Shown: positions 30,633 to 40,795, numbered from the stretch's first letter. The stretch is DNA of 64,000 bases from Saprospiraceae bacterium (GCA_016716335.1 JADJWN010000010.1:102627-166626); one strand, 5' to 3'. Numbers and translations: made by a program. The notes: generated by a model from the sequence alone, not told the origin.

Positions 30633-31151
30633 TCAGGCTGACAATTCAACCTTAATTTTATCGACTGAATTATGCTGTTCAAAATTCTTATTCTTCTCAA
30701 ATATCTCTGCCACCACTTTTTCCCGGTAATCAAAAATCTCTTCCAGCTTAGCCCTCACCACCAAACGATTGGCTATCCGCCCGATAAAACCGTAGGGTAT
30801 GGCATAATGCACAATATCGGTCATCTCAATGCCTTCAGGCACCTCTTTGAACCAGTGCTGATGATGCCACAGACTGTACGGACCAAATCGTTGCTCATCC
30901 ACAAAATATTTTTTATCCATGACATGGATAATCTCGGTAGTCCACCGCATGGGAATACCCAATAGAGGTGTTACAATATAACTGATAATCTGGCCCGGAT
31001 ACATTTTGCCATCGCCCAGATCCGATAAAATCTCAAAGCCCATATATGGCGGTGTGATTCTCTTCAGATTGACCGGAGTAGAAAAAAACTCCCATGCCTC
31101 ATCCAATGTAATGGGGAGCACCTGCTTTTTTTCAAATTTGTACACTCTCAT
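30633..31151 (-). CDS. SRPBCC family protein
   Basis: 172 residues. EKKQVLPITLDEAWEFFSTPVNLKRITPP at the N-terminus and MTDIVHYAIPYG later mark the START/SRPBCC helix-grip fold. Such proteins bind small hydrophobic ligands; the ligand here is unknown. Bacteroidota relatives are often annotated as cell-division-inhibitor-like because of fusions elsewhere, but this protein carries only the SRPBCC part. It lies beside DUF554 on the same strand. Confidence 0.82.
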   Translation of the reverse strand: MRVYKFEKKQVLPITLDEAWEFFSTPVNLKRITPPYMGFEILSDLGDGKMYPGQIISYIVTPLLGIPMRWTTEIIHVMDKKYFVDEQRFGPYSLWHHQHWFKEVPEGIEMTDIVHYAIPYGFIGRIANRLVVRAKLEEIFDYREKVVAEIFEKNKNFEQHNSVDKIKVELSA

Positions 31152-31237
31152 TATACCTTGATTTAAGAAGGCACAGGAAACAAAGGAGCAGGCTAAAAGG
31201 TTTTCGGATTATGCAGCAAGGTAAGAATGAGTGTCCT

Positions 31238-31972
31238 TTACTTTTTATTTCCTTTTTTTATCATTTTTGACAGAATAACGACTACCACAAGTGATGGCAA
31301 AAGATTTTCCAGAGTGACTTTGCCCAGATTGAGCAGATTGACAGAGATACCGATAATCAATATACCTCCCGTGGCACTCAGGGCATCAATGATTTCAGCA
31401 CTGAATACCTGCCTGAGTCTGCCAGCCAGCATGGTGATGCTGCCCTGGAATAAAAACATAGGAATAATCGAAAAAAATACTCCCCATCCATAGGTGGAAG
31501 CTAATGCTATGGAGGTGAACCCGTCAAGGGTGGATTTTACCAGCAGCAATTCTCGTTTGCCGCTGATACCTTCTTCCAGTGCACCCACTATGGTCATGGA
31601 GCCTATACAAAAAAGCAGAAATGCAGTAATCAGGCCCTCAGTAAATCCGGTCTCGGCATTACCCAGCATTACCTTTAGAGACTCAGACCATTCATTGAAC
31701 AAGAGGTCCACCCTCAGCAGTTGTCCGGTGATGCCACCGACTATCAGACTGAATATAAATATAAGCATATAACCTTCGGGCAGCCTCAGTGCCATCTTTA
31801 TACCGATCAAAACGGTACCCAGTCCAACTGCCTGAAATACAATACTCTGTATATCAGCCGGAAAAATCTGCTGAAGGGCGATGCCTATCAGACTGCCCAT
31901 ACTTACAGTAAGCATATTGACTAAGGTGCCTAAAGGCCATTTGCTAAGGCCATTTCCAAGGTTTGACAACAT
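31238..31972 (-). CDS. DUF554 membrane protein
   Basis: 244 residues with 6-7 hydrophobic segments, of the usual length for DUF554 (YdfK-like) proteins. GTLVNMLTVSMGSLIGI near the N-terminus and CIGSMTIVGALEEGISG in the middle are family-typical. The function is unknown, possibly transport. It lies upstream of the SRPBCC gene in transcription, 86 bases away. Confidence 0.85.
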   Translation of the reverse strand: MLSNLGNGLSKWPLGTLVNMLTVSMGSLIGIALQQIFPADIQSIVFQAVGLGTVLIGIKMALRLPEGYMLIFIFSLIVGGITGQLLRVDLLFNEWSESLKVMLGNAETGFTEGLITAFLLFCIGSMTIVGALEEGISGKRELLLVKSTLDGFTSIALASTYGWGVFFSIIPMFLFQGSITMLAGRLRQVFSAEIIDALSATGGILIIGISVNLLNLGKVTLENLLPSLVVVVILSKMIKKGNKK

Positions 31973-32040
31973 TTTGAATTGCTTTGCTATTTAGTTAGGG
32001 TGGCAATAATAATCAAAATAAAGCTGCCTTTTCTGTTTTT

Positions 32041-33111
32041 ATGCTGAGACGTTGGGTGTTTTTTACATTGTTGTTACCCTTTTCGGTTTTGTATGGCACT
32101 TTGATTTACATCCGCAATACCCTGTATGATGCCGGAATACTGAAGTCCAACCGTTTCTCCATTCCGGTGATCAGTGTAGGCAATCTGTCTGTGGGTGGTG
32201 CCGGAAAAACCCCTCATATCGAATGGCTCACTGAATTGCTGAAGGATTATATCAATGTCGGAATTCTGAGCAGAGGATACAAGCGCAGAACTACCGGATT
32301 CAGGTGGGTCTCTTACTCAGACCATGCCTCCGATACCGGAGACGAACCCCTGCAATACAAGCGAAAATACAGGGATGAAATTGTGGTAGCGGTATCCGAA
32401 AGCAGAGCTTTCGGCATTCCGATGATGATCCGTCAATATCCGGATTTACAGACTATCCTGCTCGATGATGCATTTCAACACAGAGAGGTGGCTCCGGGAC
32501 TGAACATTCTCCTCACTGCTTTTGACCATCTATATACCCGTGATTATATCCTGCCCGCCGGAAGACTCAGAGAATGGCCTTCCTCTGCCAAAAGAGCAGA
32601 TATCATCATCGTCAGTAAATGTCCGGAAGACCACAGTCGCATTGATACCCCTGCTATAATCAGGGAGTTGCATCCATTGCCTCAACAAAAAGTTTTTTTC
32701 ACATATTACCAATATGACTATCCTTACCATCTGAGCAACCCTTCCTATCGCATCAGGCTCGATCAGAAGCTTGATATCATCCTGCTGAGTGCTATTGCCA
32801 ATACAAAATACCTGCTGGATTACCTCGAAAATGAAGCGGGCAGTATCCACGAAATCGAATTTACAGATCATCATGCCTACAGCCAGAATGACATTGACTT
32901 TATAGCCAAGGTGTACAATAACAGAAATACGGAAAGAAAAATCATCCTAACTACTGAAAAGGATGCTACCAGACTGGAGCTGTACAAATCATTCTTTACA
33001 CAGCATCAGATTCCGGTCTTCATACTGCCTGTCAAAGTCCGTTTTCACTTTGAGGGACACACTGAGTTCGAAAAGCTGGTAAAAGACTTCCTGCTGGAAT
33101 TCCGGGCTTAA
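32041..33111 (+). CDS. lpxK: Tetraacyldisaccharide 4'-kinase
   Basis: 356 residues. It phosphorylates the 4' position of the lipid A disaccharide, the sixth step of lipid A synthesis at the inner membrane. The N-terminal membrane-associated helix, ISVGNLSVGGAGKTPH (P-loop near 44-59), GILSRGYKRRTTG and LDDAFQHREV are diagnostic. This supports a Gram-negative envelope with lipopolysaccharide. It is divergent from the DUF554 gene. Confidence 0.93.
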   Translation: MLRRWVFFTLLLPFSVLYGTLIYIRNTLYDAGILKSNRFSIPVISVGNLSVGGAGKTPHIEWLTELLKDYINVGILSRGYKRRTTGFRWVSYSDHASDTGDEPLQYKRKYRDEIVVAVSESRAFGIPMMIRQYPDLQTILLDDAFQHREVAPGLNILLTAFDHLYTRDYILPAGRLREWPSSAKRADIIIVSKCPEDHSRIDTPAIIRELHPLPQQKVFFTYYQYDYPYHLSNPSYRIRLDQKLDIILLSAIANTKYLLDYLENEAGSIHEIEFTDHHAYSQNDIDFIAKVYNNRNTERKIILTTEKDATRLELYKSFFTQHQIPVFILPVKVRFHFEGHTEFEKLVKDFLLEFRA

Positions 33112-33255
33112 AAGCAGGAGATTCTGATCCGGCCCGCATAGCAATCTGCTACATCAAAAATATATTCTATGGCATATTCAATGTGCAATGCGGATATTTT
33201 TTACTTTTGGAAGTCCTATTCCATATTTAAAAATCAAAACTCAATCTTTAAGAAA

Positions 33256-34470
33256 ATGAAACCTACCACCCAAATTCAGCTTTCAGCGATGATGTTTCTC
33301 CAGTTTTTTATCTGGGGTGCCTGGTTTGTGACTTTAGGTACCTTTCTGGGCAGCAATATGTCAGCAGCAGGCGGAGAGATAGCGCAGGCTTTCAGTACAC
33401 AGTCATGGGGTGCCATCATAGCAACGTTTATCATAGGCCTTATTGCTGACCGTTATTTCAATGCTGAAAAAATACTTGCCGTACTGCATCTGGCAGGTGC
33501 CGGATTGATGTATCTGATGGCAGGCAGTTCAGATTTTTCAGCCTTTTATCCATTGGTGCTGGGGTATATGATTCTGTACATGCCTACTCTCGCTTTGGTC
33601 AATTCCGTAGCTTTCAATCAGATGAAAGATCCTGCCAGGGAGTTTTCCTATATCCGGGTGTTCGGTACGATTGGTTGGATAGTGGCGGGACTTATGATCA
33701 GTTATCTGTTTAAGTGGGATGCTCCTGATTCTATTGCCAACGGTATGCTGAAAAATACATTTTTGCTGGCAGGCGCAGCGGCCCTGCTTTTGGGCCTGAT
33801 GAGTTTTGCTCTCCCGGCCACCCCTCCGCGAATGGACAAATCTAAGGAGGTCAAAATCAGCGATATTCTGGGGCTTGATGCGCTCAATTTGCTTAAAGAC
33901 CGAAACTTCCTGGTATTCTTCATAGCTTCAGTACTGATATGTATTCCGCTTGCATTTTATTACCAGAATGCCAATCCCTTTCTGGTACATGCCGGTATGC
34001 CCAACCCTACGGGTAAAATGACCATAGGACAGGCTTCCGAAGTGCTGTTTATGTTGCTGTTGCCTGTATTTTTTAAAAAATATGGATTTAAAAATACCAT
34101 TCTGGTGGGAATGGCTGCCTGGGCCATCCGCTATGTCCTGTTTGCATTTGGGGATGCAGGCAGTCTGGCATTTATGCTCATCCTGGGTATCGCCCTGCAT
34201 GGCATTTGCTATGATTTCTTTTTTGTAAGTGGCCAGATATATACCAATGCCAAGGCAGGTCCCAAAATCAAAAGTGCCGCCCAGGGTCTCATCACCCTTG
34301 CCACCTATGGTATAGGTATGCTGATAGGATTCTGGATTGCAGGCAAAATCACCGAAGCATATCCGGATGATTGGCGTACTATCTGGACTTTTCCGGCAGT
34401 ATTTGCCCTGGTGGTACTGGTCTTGTTTATGGTGAGTTTCAGAAATGAAAAGATAGAATATCAGGAATAA
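33256..34470 (+). CDS. Nucleoside:proton symporter (MFS, NupG/XapB-like)
   Basis: 404 residues and 12 membrane segments. I use the ATG at 33256; the upstream open part (MAYSMCNADIF) is not hydrophobic or conserved. QFFIWGAWFVTLGTFL at the N-terminus and the paired Arg-Val motif near the middle (EFSYIRVFGTIGWIVAG) fit nucleoside permeases. It probably imports nucleosides with protons. It follows lpxK by 144 bases. Confidence 0.85.
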   Translation: MKPTTQIQLSAMMFLQFFIWGAWFVTLGTFLGSNMSAAGGEIAQAFSTQSWGAIIATFIIGLIADRYFNAEKILAVLHLAGAGLMYLMAGSSDFSAFYPLVLGYMILYMPTLALVNSVAFNQMKDPAREFSYIRVFGTIGWIVAGLMISYLFKWDAPDSIANGMLKNTFLLAGAAALLLGLMSFALPATPPRMDKSKEVKISDILGLDALNLLKDRNFLVFFIASVLICIPLAFYYQNANPFLVHAGMPNPTGKMTIGQASEVLFMLLLPVFFKKYGFKNTILVGMAAWAIRYVLFAFGDAGSLAFMLILGIALHGICYDFFFVSGQIYTNAKAGPKIKSAAQGLITLATYGIGMLIGFWIAGKITEAYPDDWRTIWTFPAVFALVVLVLFMVSFRNEKIEYQE

Positions 34471-34492
34471 ACCTAAGCAAAGTTTACTTATA

Positions 34493-35602
34493 GTGAAGAC
34501 CTCCGGATTCCTGTATTCTTCAGTGTATCTGACCTTGTGGCATTGGGCTGTATGGACGGCTTCCATTCCTTCATCTTTGACGGAGACGGCCGGGATGTTC
34601 TACAGTTTGTCAGCATTCATCGCAGCCCCTTTCCTGCTTACATCAGGAGCTATGCTGCTATTGAAAAAATCAATGCTGCCATCAGAAAAAAGTCTCACGG
34701 CTCTTAGTATTTTATGGGTTTTGGCAGCTGTCATACCGCTATTTTTCAATCACACAGCCGGAATGATATTCAACGGGCTGTTTGCAGGGTTATGGCTTGG
34801 TACAGTCCTGCACCTATATGCCGCAAAAAAAGTACCGGATGGATTCAAGCTCATATCCGGTGGTATAGCGGGTATTGCCACGGGATTTATTACCACTCAG
34901 GCCGGGCTGGAGGGCTGGATTATTCAGGCTGTACTTCCTTCCACTGCATTCATCAGTACCATTCTCACCGGAACTATGTTCAGAGCGGAGGGATGGCCTT
35001 CTGCCACTTTAAAACCACTTCATCAAAGTACCTCAAAAAAGGCATTTATCACAGGCTTGCTGATTACCGTACTTTTGCTTTGGTATGTCCTTGGTTTTTA
35101 TTTCTGGCATCTGCTTATACCCCGGTTTATTGAAGAAATTTTCAGATGGCTGATGCTTCCTATCATCAGTGTGATTATGAGTATGATCCTGATTGTACGC
35201 CGGAAAATATCGGTTAAGATTATTCTATTGTTTGTATTGAGTTTGATCAGTTCGGTAGCGACAGGTATGTTATATACGCTGCAGGAATGGATATTTATAG
35301 CGGTTTTCTCCATTAGTACAGCTATGATAATCAGAATTTTATACCAATTTCCTGCACAGCAGCTTTACAGAGTCTGGACGGGCTATGCCTTATGTATTTC
35401 GGCCATACTCCTGATAGTCATGGGTATAAATGCCGACTATTACGCCGCACATGCCAAAGCAATCAGTATTCCCCAGGCTTTGGTGCCTTTGTCAGTGATA
35501 CAATCTTTAGTCAAAGATCTGGTCCTGGCTCCGGCACTTTTGATTATCATTTTCGGAGTCTGGTTTATAGTCCGTAGAAAATATAAATTATCATGGTTTT
35601 AA
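34493..35602 (+). CDS. Polytopic membrane protein, unknown function
   Basis: 369 residues from a GTG start, with about 11 hydrophobic segments evenly spaced. No signature motif was recognised; the layout is like a transporter or a YwiC-type membrane protein. It lies 22 bases after the permease and overlaps the upstream extension of the next gene, so all three probably share a transcript. Confidence 0.65.
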   Translation: MKTSGFLYSSVYLTLWHWAVWTASIPSSLTETAGMFYSLSAFIAAPFLLTSGAMLLLKKSMLPSEKSLTALSILWVLAAVIPLFFNHTAGMIFNGLFAGLWLGTVLHLYAAKKVPDGFKLISGGIAGIATGFITTQAGLEGWIIQAVLPSTAFISTILTGTMFRAEGWPSATLKPLHQSTSKKAFITGLLITVLLLWYVLGFYFWHLLIPRFIEEIFRWLMLPIISVIMSMILIVRRKISVKIILLFVLSLISSVATGMLYTLQEWIFIAVFSISTAMIIRILYQFPAQQLYRVWTGYALCISAILLIVMGINADYYAAHAKAISIPQALVPLSVIQSLVKDLVLAPALLIIIFGVWFIVRRKYKLSWF

Positions 35603-35616
35603 AAAACCCTCAAAGG

Positions 35617-37338
35617 ATGAGAATTCATATATACCCTGTCTCTGTCTGGATTTTTCTCCTCTTATGTACGGCATCCTGTATTCCGGTCAAAAATCCAAAA
35701 GAAAGCCCGCTTGCCGTTTGGATTGAAAAATATCAATCGATAAAAGACAGTATTGATCAAACCTACGAAGAAGGATGGGGAGACCCCTCCAAGGCATCCT
35801 ACACCAATCTTGAAAAATCCTTTGCAGAAATCCGGAGTGGTCTGGATGGTATTGATGGAAATAAGCTGAATGAAGAAGAGCAGATTGACCGGCAACTTCT
35901 GATGCTGGAACTGGATAATGAGCTGAACGATCTGAGATTTCAGTCATGGCTTATGCCGCTGAATGCCGAAGGAGGATTTCTGACCGGCATTGTTTACTGG
36001 GCTCAGAGGGCTGACGTAAGCCGGGAAAAAGAACAAAAAAAGTATCTGAACAAGCTCAAATCCTTGCCGGGATACCTTCAGTCCATGACACGAATCATGC
36101 AGCTTGGTATGGAATGTCGGAAAATCTCACCAAAGATCATCACCCAGAGATGTGTGGATCTGCTGAAAAATTATCTGGATACCCCTCCTGAAAATTCCTT
36201 CTTGCTTTCTGCCTTTCAGGACGATAGTCATCCCGTCAAAACAGAGGCCATCGGAATCATAAAAAATGAGGTATGGCCTGCCCTGAACCAATTCCGTGAC
36301 TTTTTACAATCTGAATATCTGCCGGCATCCACAGAAGAACCCGGCATTTCTCATCTCGACGGAGGTAAATCCTTTTATGAAGCTAAGGTCAGATATTACA
36401 CTACCTTAGACATGTCGCCTGACGAAGTCTTTAATACCGGTGAATCTGAAGTAAAGCGTATCCGCAGCGAAATGGAAGACATAATACGCAAGACCGGATT
36501 CAGAGCCGATTTTGCGGATTTTTTGGCTTTTTTGAGAAAAGACCCTCAGTTTTATGCCAAAACTCCGCGTGAATTGCTATATCGTGCCACCTGGCTTTCC
36601 AAAAAAATAGAGGGAAAACTACCTGAATATTTTAATAAACTGCCCAGAATGCCCTTTGTTGTTGAGCCGGTACCGGAGGCCATAGCTCCCAATTATACCG
36701 GAGGCAGATACTCCGAAGGCTCCTATAAAACCGGAAAACCCGGTGCTTACTGGGTCAATACCTACAAACTCGAAAGCCGCCCATTGTACGTATTGCCCGC
36801 ATTGACACTGCACGAAGCGGTACCGGGACACCACCTGCAGATCATGCTTTCCAGAGAACTGGAAAATGTACCAAAATTCAGGGAGCAGCTTTACATCAGT
36901 GCATTTGGTGAGGGATGGGGATTATACTCGGAGTATCTCGGGATTGAGGCAGGTATGTATGAAACGATCTACGAAGACTTCGGCAGACTGACCTACGAGA
37001 TGTGGCGTGCATGCCGGCTTGTGGTAGATGCAGGCCTCCACTACAAGGGATGGTCAAGACAGCAGGCCGTGGATTACATGGCTGCTAATACTGCATTGTC
37101 GCTGCATGAGGTCAATACCGAAATCGACCGGTACATCGGATGGCCCGGACAGGCTGTATCGTATAAGATCGGAGAACTAAAAATCAAAGAGCTTCGCAAA
37201 AAAGCCGAAGCGGCGCTGGGCGACAGATTTGACATCCGTAGTTTTCATGATTTATTGCTGAGTAAGGGTTCCGTAAGTCTTTCCATACTGGAGCAAATGG
37301 TAAATCAATATATAAATACGGCAAAGACTCAAACGTAA
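35617..37338 (+). CDS. DUF885 lipoprotein, metallopeptidase-like
   Basis: 573 residues. The ATG at 35617 gives a lipoprotein signal ending TASC, so it is probably anchored in a membrane. The family signature HEAVPGHH at about 399-406 is a metal-binding HExxH form, followed by EGWGLYSEY near 433, which supplies further ligands. DUF885 proteins are gluzincin-like and mostly uncharacterised; peptidase activity is inference. The C-terminus lacks a sorting tail. It is the last gene before the opposite-strand pyrH. Confidence 0.82.
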   Translation: MRIHIYPVSVWIFLLLCTASCIPVKNPKESPLAVWIEKYQSIKDSIDQTYEEGWGDPSKASYTNLEKSFAEIRSGLDGIDGNKLNEEEQIDRQLLMLELDNELNDLRFQSWLMPLNAEGGFLTGIVYWAQRADVSREKEQKKYLNKLKSLPGYLQSMTRIMQLGMECRKISPKIITQRCVDLLKNYLDTPPENSFLLSAFQDDSHPVKTEAIGIIKNEVWPALNQFRDFLQSEYLPASTEEPGISHLDGGKSFYEAKVRYYTTLDMSPDEVFNTGESEVKRIRSEMEDIIRKTGFRADFADFLAFLRKDPQFYAKTPRELLYRATWLSKKIEGKLPEYFNKLPRMPFVVEPVPEAIAPNYTGGRYSEGSYKTGKPGAYWVNTYKLESRPLYVLPALTLHEAVPGHHLQIMLSRELENVPKFREQLYISAFGEGWGLYSEYLGIEAGMYETIYEDFGRLTYEMWRACRLVVDAGLHYKGWSRQQAVDYMAANTALSLHEVNTEIDRYIGWPGQAVSYKIGELKIKELRKKAEAALGDRFDIRSFHDLLLSKGSVSLSILEQMVNQYINTAKTQT

Positions 37339-37396
37339 AATCAATACCCCGTATAATATATGATCTCCGGGAGTTGCTCCTTTGATTTATATATTG

Positions 37397-38110
37397 TCAC
37401 GCCTCCACCAACGTACCCACCTGCTCGCCGGCAGCCACTTTGGCCAAACTTCCGGGCTCATTGATATTAAATACAATGATGGGCAGGTTGTTTTCCTGAC
37501 AAAGCGTGAAGGCAGTCATATCCATCACTCCGAGACCCATACTGATCACCTTGGCAAAAGAGATGGTATAGAATTTAACGGCATCCGGATTTTTTTCCGG
37601 ATCCGCATCATAGATGCCATCCACCCGTGTAGCTTTGAGGATGATATCCGCATTGATTTCATTCGCTCTCAGGGCAGCTGCTGAATCCGTAGTAAAGTAG
37701 GGACTGCCGGTACCAGCGGTAAAGATGATTACCCTGCCTTTTTCAAGATGCCGGATTGCTCTGCGACGTATATAAGGCTCAGCGATTTGTCGCATTTCTA
37801 TTGCTGTGATCAGCCGGGTATATACTCCCTCCTGTTCGAGTGCACTCTGCAATGCCATACCATTGATGCAGGTAGCCAGCATCCCCATATAGTCTCCGGT
37901 TACTCTTTCTATGCCGGATGTTTCTGCATTCAGTCCCCGGTAGATATTACCGCCACCTATCACTATGGCAAGTTCCACAGGCATTTGCAGCAGCTTCTTG
38001 ATCTCCTGCACATAATAGGTCAGCATATCAGAAGAGATGCCGAATTTCTGATCTCCCATCAGTGATTCACCGCTGAGCTTGAGCAGTATTCTTTTGTACT
38101 TTGGTGTCAT
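37397..38110 (-). CDS. pyrH: UMP kinase
   Basis: 237 residues, the typical length. It phosphorylates UMP to UDP in pyrimidine synthesis. LLKLSGESLMGDQKFGI, IVIGGGNIYRG and FTAGTGSPYFTTDSAAALRA are the family motifs. It follows the tsf terminator on the minus strand, so it probably has its own promoter near 38130. Confidence 0.95.
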   Translation of the reverse strand: MTPKYKRILLKLSGESLMGDQKFGISSDMLTYYVQEIKKLLQMPVELAIVIGGGNIYRGLNAETSGIERVTGDYMGMLATCINGMALQSALEQEGVYTRLITAIEMRQIAEPYIRRRAIRHLEKGRVIIFTAGTGSPYFTTDSAAALRANEINADIILKATRVDGIYDADPEKNPDAVKFYTISFAKVISMGLGVMDMTAFTLCQENNLPIIVFNINEPGSLAKVAAGEQVGTLVEA

Positions 38111-38193
38111 GGTATGGATATGAATTGGTGGTTTTACAAATTACAGAACTGTTTTCGCCGTAGGTTTAAGATACTTTATCATTACAGTACGCA

Positions 38194-38226
38194 TAAAAAA
38201 AGAGCGGTAAAATTACCGCTCTTTTT
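38194..38226 (-). terminator. Intrinsic terminator after tsf
   Basis: AGAGCGGTAA pairs with TTACCGCTCT around a two-base loop (about 38201-38222), followed on the minus strand by a run of Ts. It separates tsf from pyrH. Confidence 0.85.
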
Positions 38227-38232
38227 ATGTTA

Positions 38233-39069
38233 TTAACCCAGTTTGATATGACGGAATGCCGTCACTTTCAGATCCGGATTTTTAGATTTCACATATTCTG
38301 CCACACTGATTTTTCCGTCTTTAACAAAGACCTGATTTACCAGTGTACTCTCCTTGAAAAACTTGTTCAGTTTTCCCTGAGCGATTTTTTCAAGCATGTC
38401 CTCAGCTTTACCTTCCTGACGTGCTATCTCCATGCCTATCTCCATCTCCTTGTCAATCACACTCTGAGGCACATCATCCTTATCCAAGGCTACCGGCTTC
38501 ATGGCTGCAACCTGCATTGCCACGTCTCTTCCGGTCTCCACATATTTGCTGTCGGCTATATTCAGTCCCACCAGTACACCGGCTTTATTACCCATGTGTA
38601 TGTAGGAGGTCACCAGCGGAGCCTCAAGCGTCTGATAGTCAGAGATTTCTATTTTTTCTCCGATCTTAGCCACCTGCTCTGCCATCACGGTCTCCAGTGT
38701 GACGCCATTCAACTCAAGTTTGTACAGCTCTTCCTTATTTGCCGGAAATTTATCCAATGCCAATGCAGCGATTTCTTTAGTCAGATTTACAAAGTCCTCA
38801 TTTTTGGCTACGAAGTCTGTTTCGCAGCTCAGTCTTACCACTACACCTTTGTTTTGAGCATCATTGACCAATGCGATAACTACTCCTTCCTTGGCATCTC
38901 TGTCAGCTCTTTTCTCTGACATTTTCTGACCTCTCAGTCTGAGTAATTCGATAGCCTTCTCAAAATCACCATTGGCTTCGGTGAGTGCTTTTTTACAGTC
39001 CATCATACCGGCACCGGTCTGATCTCTCAGATCTTTTACTGCAGAAGCAGAAATTATTACTTCACTCAT
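38233..39069 (-). CDS. tsf: Translation elongation factor Ts
   Basis: 278 residues. It exchanges guanine nucleotides on EF-Tu. VKDLRDQTGAGMMDCKKALTEANGDFEKAIELLR near the N-terminus is the EF-Ts signature, and ETDFVAKNEDF follows. It is the last gene of the rplM-rpsI-rpsB-tsf cluster, 41 bases after rpsB. Confidence 0.97.
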   Translation of the reverse strand: MSEVIISASAVKDLRDQTGAGMMDCKKALTEANGDFEKAIELLRLRGQKMSEKRADRDAKEGVVIALVNDAQNKGVVVRLSCETDFVAKNEDFVNLTKEIAALALDKFPANKEELYKLELNGVTLETVMAEQVAKIGEKIEISDYQTLEAPLVTSYIHMGNKAGVLVGLNIADSKYVETGRDVAMQVAAMKPVALDKDDVPQSVIDKEMEIGMEIARQEGKAEDMLEKIAQGKLNKFFKESTLVNQVFVKDGKISVAEYVKSKNPDLKVTAFRHIKLG

Positions 39070-39109
39070 TATGCTTGATTTTTAATATGATTCAATAATT
39101 GATTAATAA

Positions 39110-39823
39110 TTACTCATCCTTGGCGTCTCCTTTAGCCAGCCTTCTTTCTTCGAGTCCCTCCTTGATAGCACTCACCACATAGTCTGTGATCAGTTTTACA
39201 GACTTGGATGCATCGTCATTGGCCGGGATTGGAAAATCCACTTTATTCGGGTCAGAGTTGGTATCCACCATGGCAAAAGTCTTCATACCCAGTCTCTTGG
39301 CCTCTGAGAGTGCGATATGCTCGTGATGAATGTCAACCATAAAGACTGCACTGGGTAGTCTGGTGAGATTAGCCACACCGCCGAGTACTCTCTCAAGTTT
39401 CTCCTTTTCTCTGGCCAGCGTCAGTCTTTCCTTTTTGGTGATGGATACTGCCGGGTCAGTCAGAATCTTGTCGATGCTGTTCATCTTCTTTACCGACTTA
39501 CGGATAGTGGCAAAATTAGTCATCATACCACCGAGCCATCTTTCGGTTACATAAGGCATCTCAGCACTTCTTGCCGCATTGGCCACGATATCCTTGGCTT
39601 GCTTTTTGGTAGCCACAAAGAGGATCTTTTTTCCTGACTTGGCCATCTGCTTCATCGCATAGGCTGCTCTGTCGAGGCACTCGGAGGTCCTGTTGAGGTC
39701 TATGATGTGAATGCCTTTTCTCTCCATAAAGATGTAGGGAAGCATTTTGGGATTCCATTTTCTCCTGAGGTGTCCGTAGTGTACACCTGCTTCCAGCATT
39801 TCATTATATGTGGGTTTGTTCAT
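39110..39823 (-). CDS. rpsB: Ribosomal protein uS2
   Basis: 237 residues. It belongs to the small subunit. YNEMLEAGVHYGHLRRKWNPKM and the RWLGGMMTNFATIRKS motif are diagnostic, and VMVDIHHE-like and DTNSDPNKVDFPIPANDDA segments follow. The C-terminal tail is short and charged. It lies 46 bases after rpsI. Confidence 0.97.
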   Translation of the reverse strand: MNKPTYNEMLEAGVHYGHLRRKWNPKMLPYIFMERKGIHIIDLNRTSECLDRAAYAMKQMAKSGKKILFVATKKQAKDIVANAARSAEMPYVTERWLGGMMTNFATIRKSVKKMNSIDKILTDPAVSITKKERLTLAREKEKLERVLGGVANLTRLPSAVFMVDIHHEHIALSEAKRLGMKTFAMVDTNSDPNKVDFPIPANDDASKSVKLITDYVVSAIKEGLEERRLAKGDAKDE

Positions 39824-39868
39824 TGCTTTTTTATTTATCTGGTAAAATAAAATATCTGAAAAATAATA

Positions 39869-40255
39869 TTAACGCTTGGAGAACTGGAAGCTTCTTCTTG
39901 CCTTGGGCTTTCCGAATTTCTTTCTTTCCACCTCTCTCGGATCTCTGGTGAGATATTTTTTCTCTTTGAGACCTTTTTTCAAATCCTCATTGATTTTGAC
40001 AAGTGCTCTGGAGATACCCATACGGATAGCCTCTGCCTGACCTTTGAAGCCTCCACCCACTACGTTGACTTTGATATCGTACTGGCCTTCCACCTGGGAT
40101 ATCCTGATAGGATCTGTCACGGATGCCTGTACCATAGGCATGGGGAAATATTCTTTAAGGTCCTTACCATTGATCACGATATTGCCGCTACCCTTGGTAA
40201 CATATACTCTGGCTACTGAAGACTTCCTTCGGCCTACACTGTTTATCATTTCCAT
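39869..40255 (-). CDS. rpsI: Ribosomal protein uS9
   Basis: 128 residues. NSVGRRKSSVARVYV at the start and the basic C-terminus KKFGKPKARRSFQFSKR, which reaches the P site, are typical. It begins 5 bases after rplM ends, the conserved L13-S9 pair. Confidence 0.97.
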   Translation of the reverse strand: MEMINSVGRRKSSVARVYVTKGSGNIVINGKDLKEYFPMPMVQASVTDPIRISQVEGQYDIKVNVVGGGFKGQAEAIRMGISRALVKINEDLKKGLKEKKYLTRDPREVERKKFGKPKARRSFQFSKR

Positions 40256-40260
40256 ACTGA

Positions 40261-40704
40261 TTAAAATTTAAAGGGTTCAGGTTTCTGAGCTGCATGTGGA
40301 TGCGAAGCTCCTTCATAAATAAATAATTTTTTGATCATGGCTCTGCCCAGCTTGGTTTTGGGCAGCATGCCTTTTACAGCAAGCTCCATCACCATTGTAG
40401 GTCGCTTTACAAACATTTCTTTTGCGGTTCTTCTTTTTTGTCCGCCCGGATATCCGGAAAATGTCTGATACTCCTTTTCATCCAGCTTGTTGCCCGTAAA
40501 TCTTACCTTGTCGGCATTGATGATGATCACATAATCGCCATTATCCACATGTGGCGTATAATCCGGCTTGTGCTTTCCTCTGAGTACAGAAGCAATCCGG
40601 GTGGCAAGTCTGCCGACAACTTCGCCCTCACCATGTACCACGTACCACTTGGGCTGTACGGTAGCTTTGTTGGCAGAGACTGTTTTGTAACTTAATGTAT
40701 TCAC
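40261..40704 (-). CDS. rplM: Ribosomal protein uL13
   Basis: 147 residues. WYVVHGEGEVVGRLATRIASVLRGKHKPDYTPHVDNGDYVIIINA is the L13 core, and MLPKTKLGRAMIKKLFIYEG and PHAAQKPEPF end it. It is the first gene of a four-gene ribosomal cluster transcribed from the promoter at 40765-40795. Confidence 0.97.
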   Translation of the reverse strand: MNTLSYKTVSANKATVQPKWYVVHGEGEVVGRLATRIASVLRGKHKPDYTPHVDNGDYVIIINADKVRFTGNKLDEKEYQTFSGYPGGQKRRTAKEMFVKRPTMVMELAVKGMLPKTKLGRAMIKKLFIYEGASHPHAAQKPEPFKF

Positions 40705-40764
40705 AATATCTGTTTTTGTTTTTTAAAAATCGTAACCAAATTGCCCCTTTTTCAGAAGCGGGCA

Positions 40765-40795
40765 CAAAGGTATGTTTCTGTTTTCTAAATACAAA
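40765..40795 (-). promoter_or_regulatory. Promoter of the rplM cluster (TTTG-N19-TACCTTTG)
   Basis: On the minus strand TTTG (40795-40792) is followed by exactly 19 bases and TACCTTTG (40772-40765), the Bacteroidota -33/-7 consensus. It lies about 60 bases upstream of the rplM start. A long A/T leader separates the two. Confidence 0.75.

Noticed and set aside
40705..40764. Ribosomal protein leader (L13-type) regulatory RNA before rplM
   Set aside because: A+T-rich leader without a recognisable fold; I cannot support a named leader RNA.
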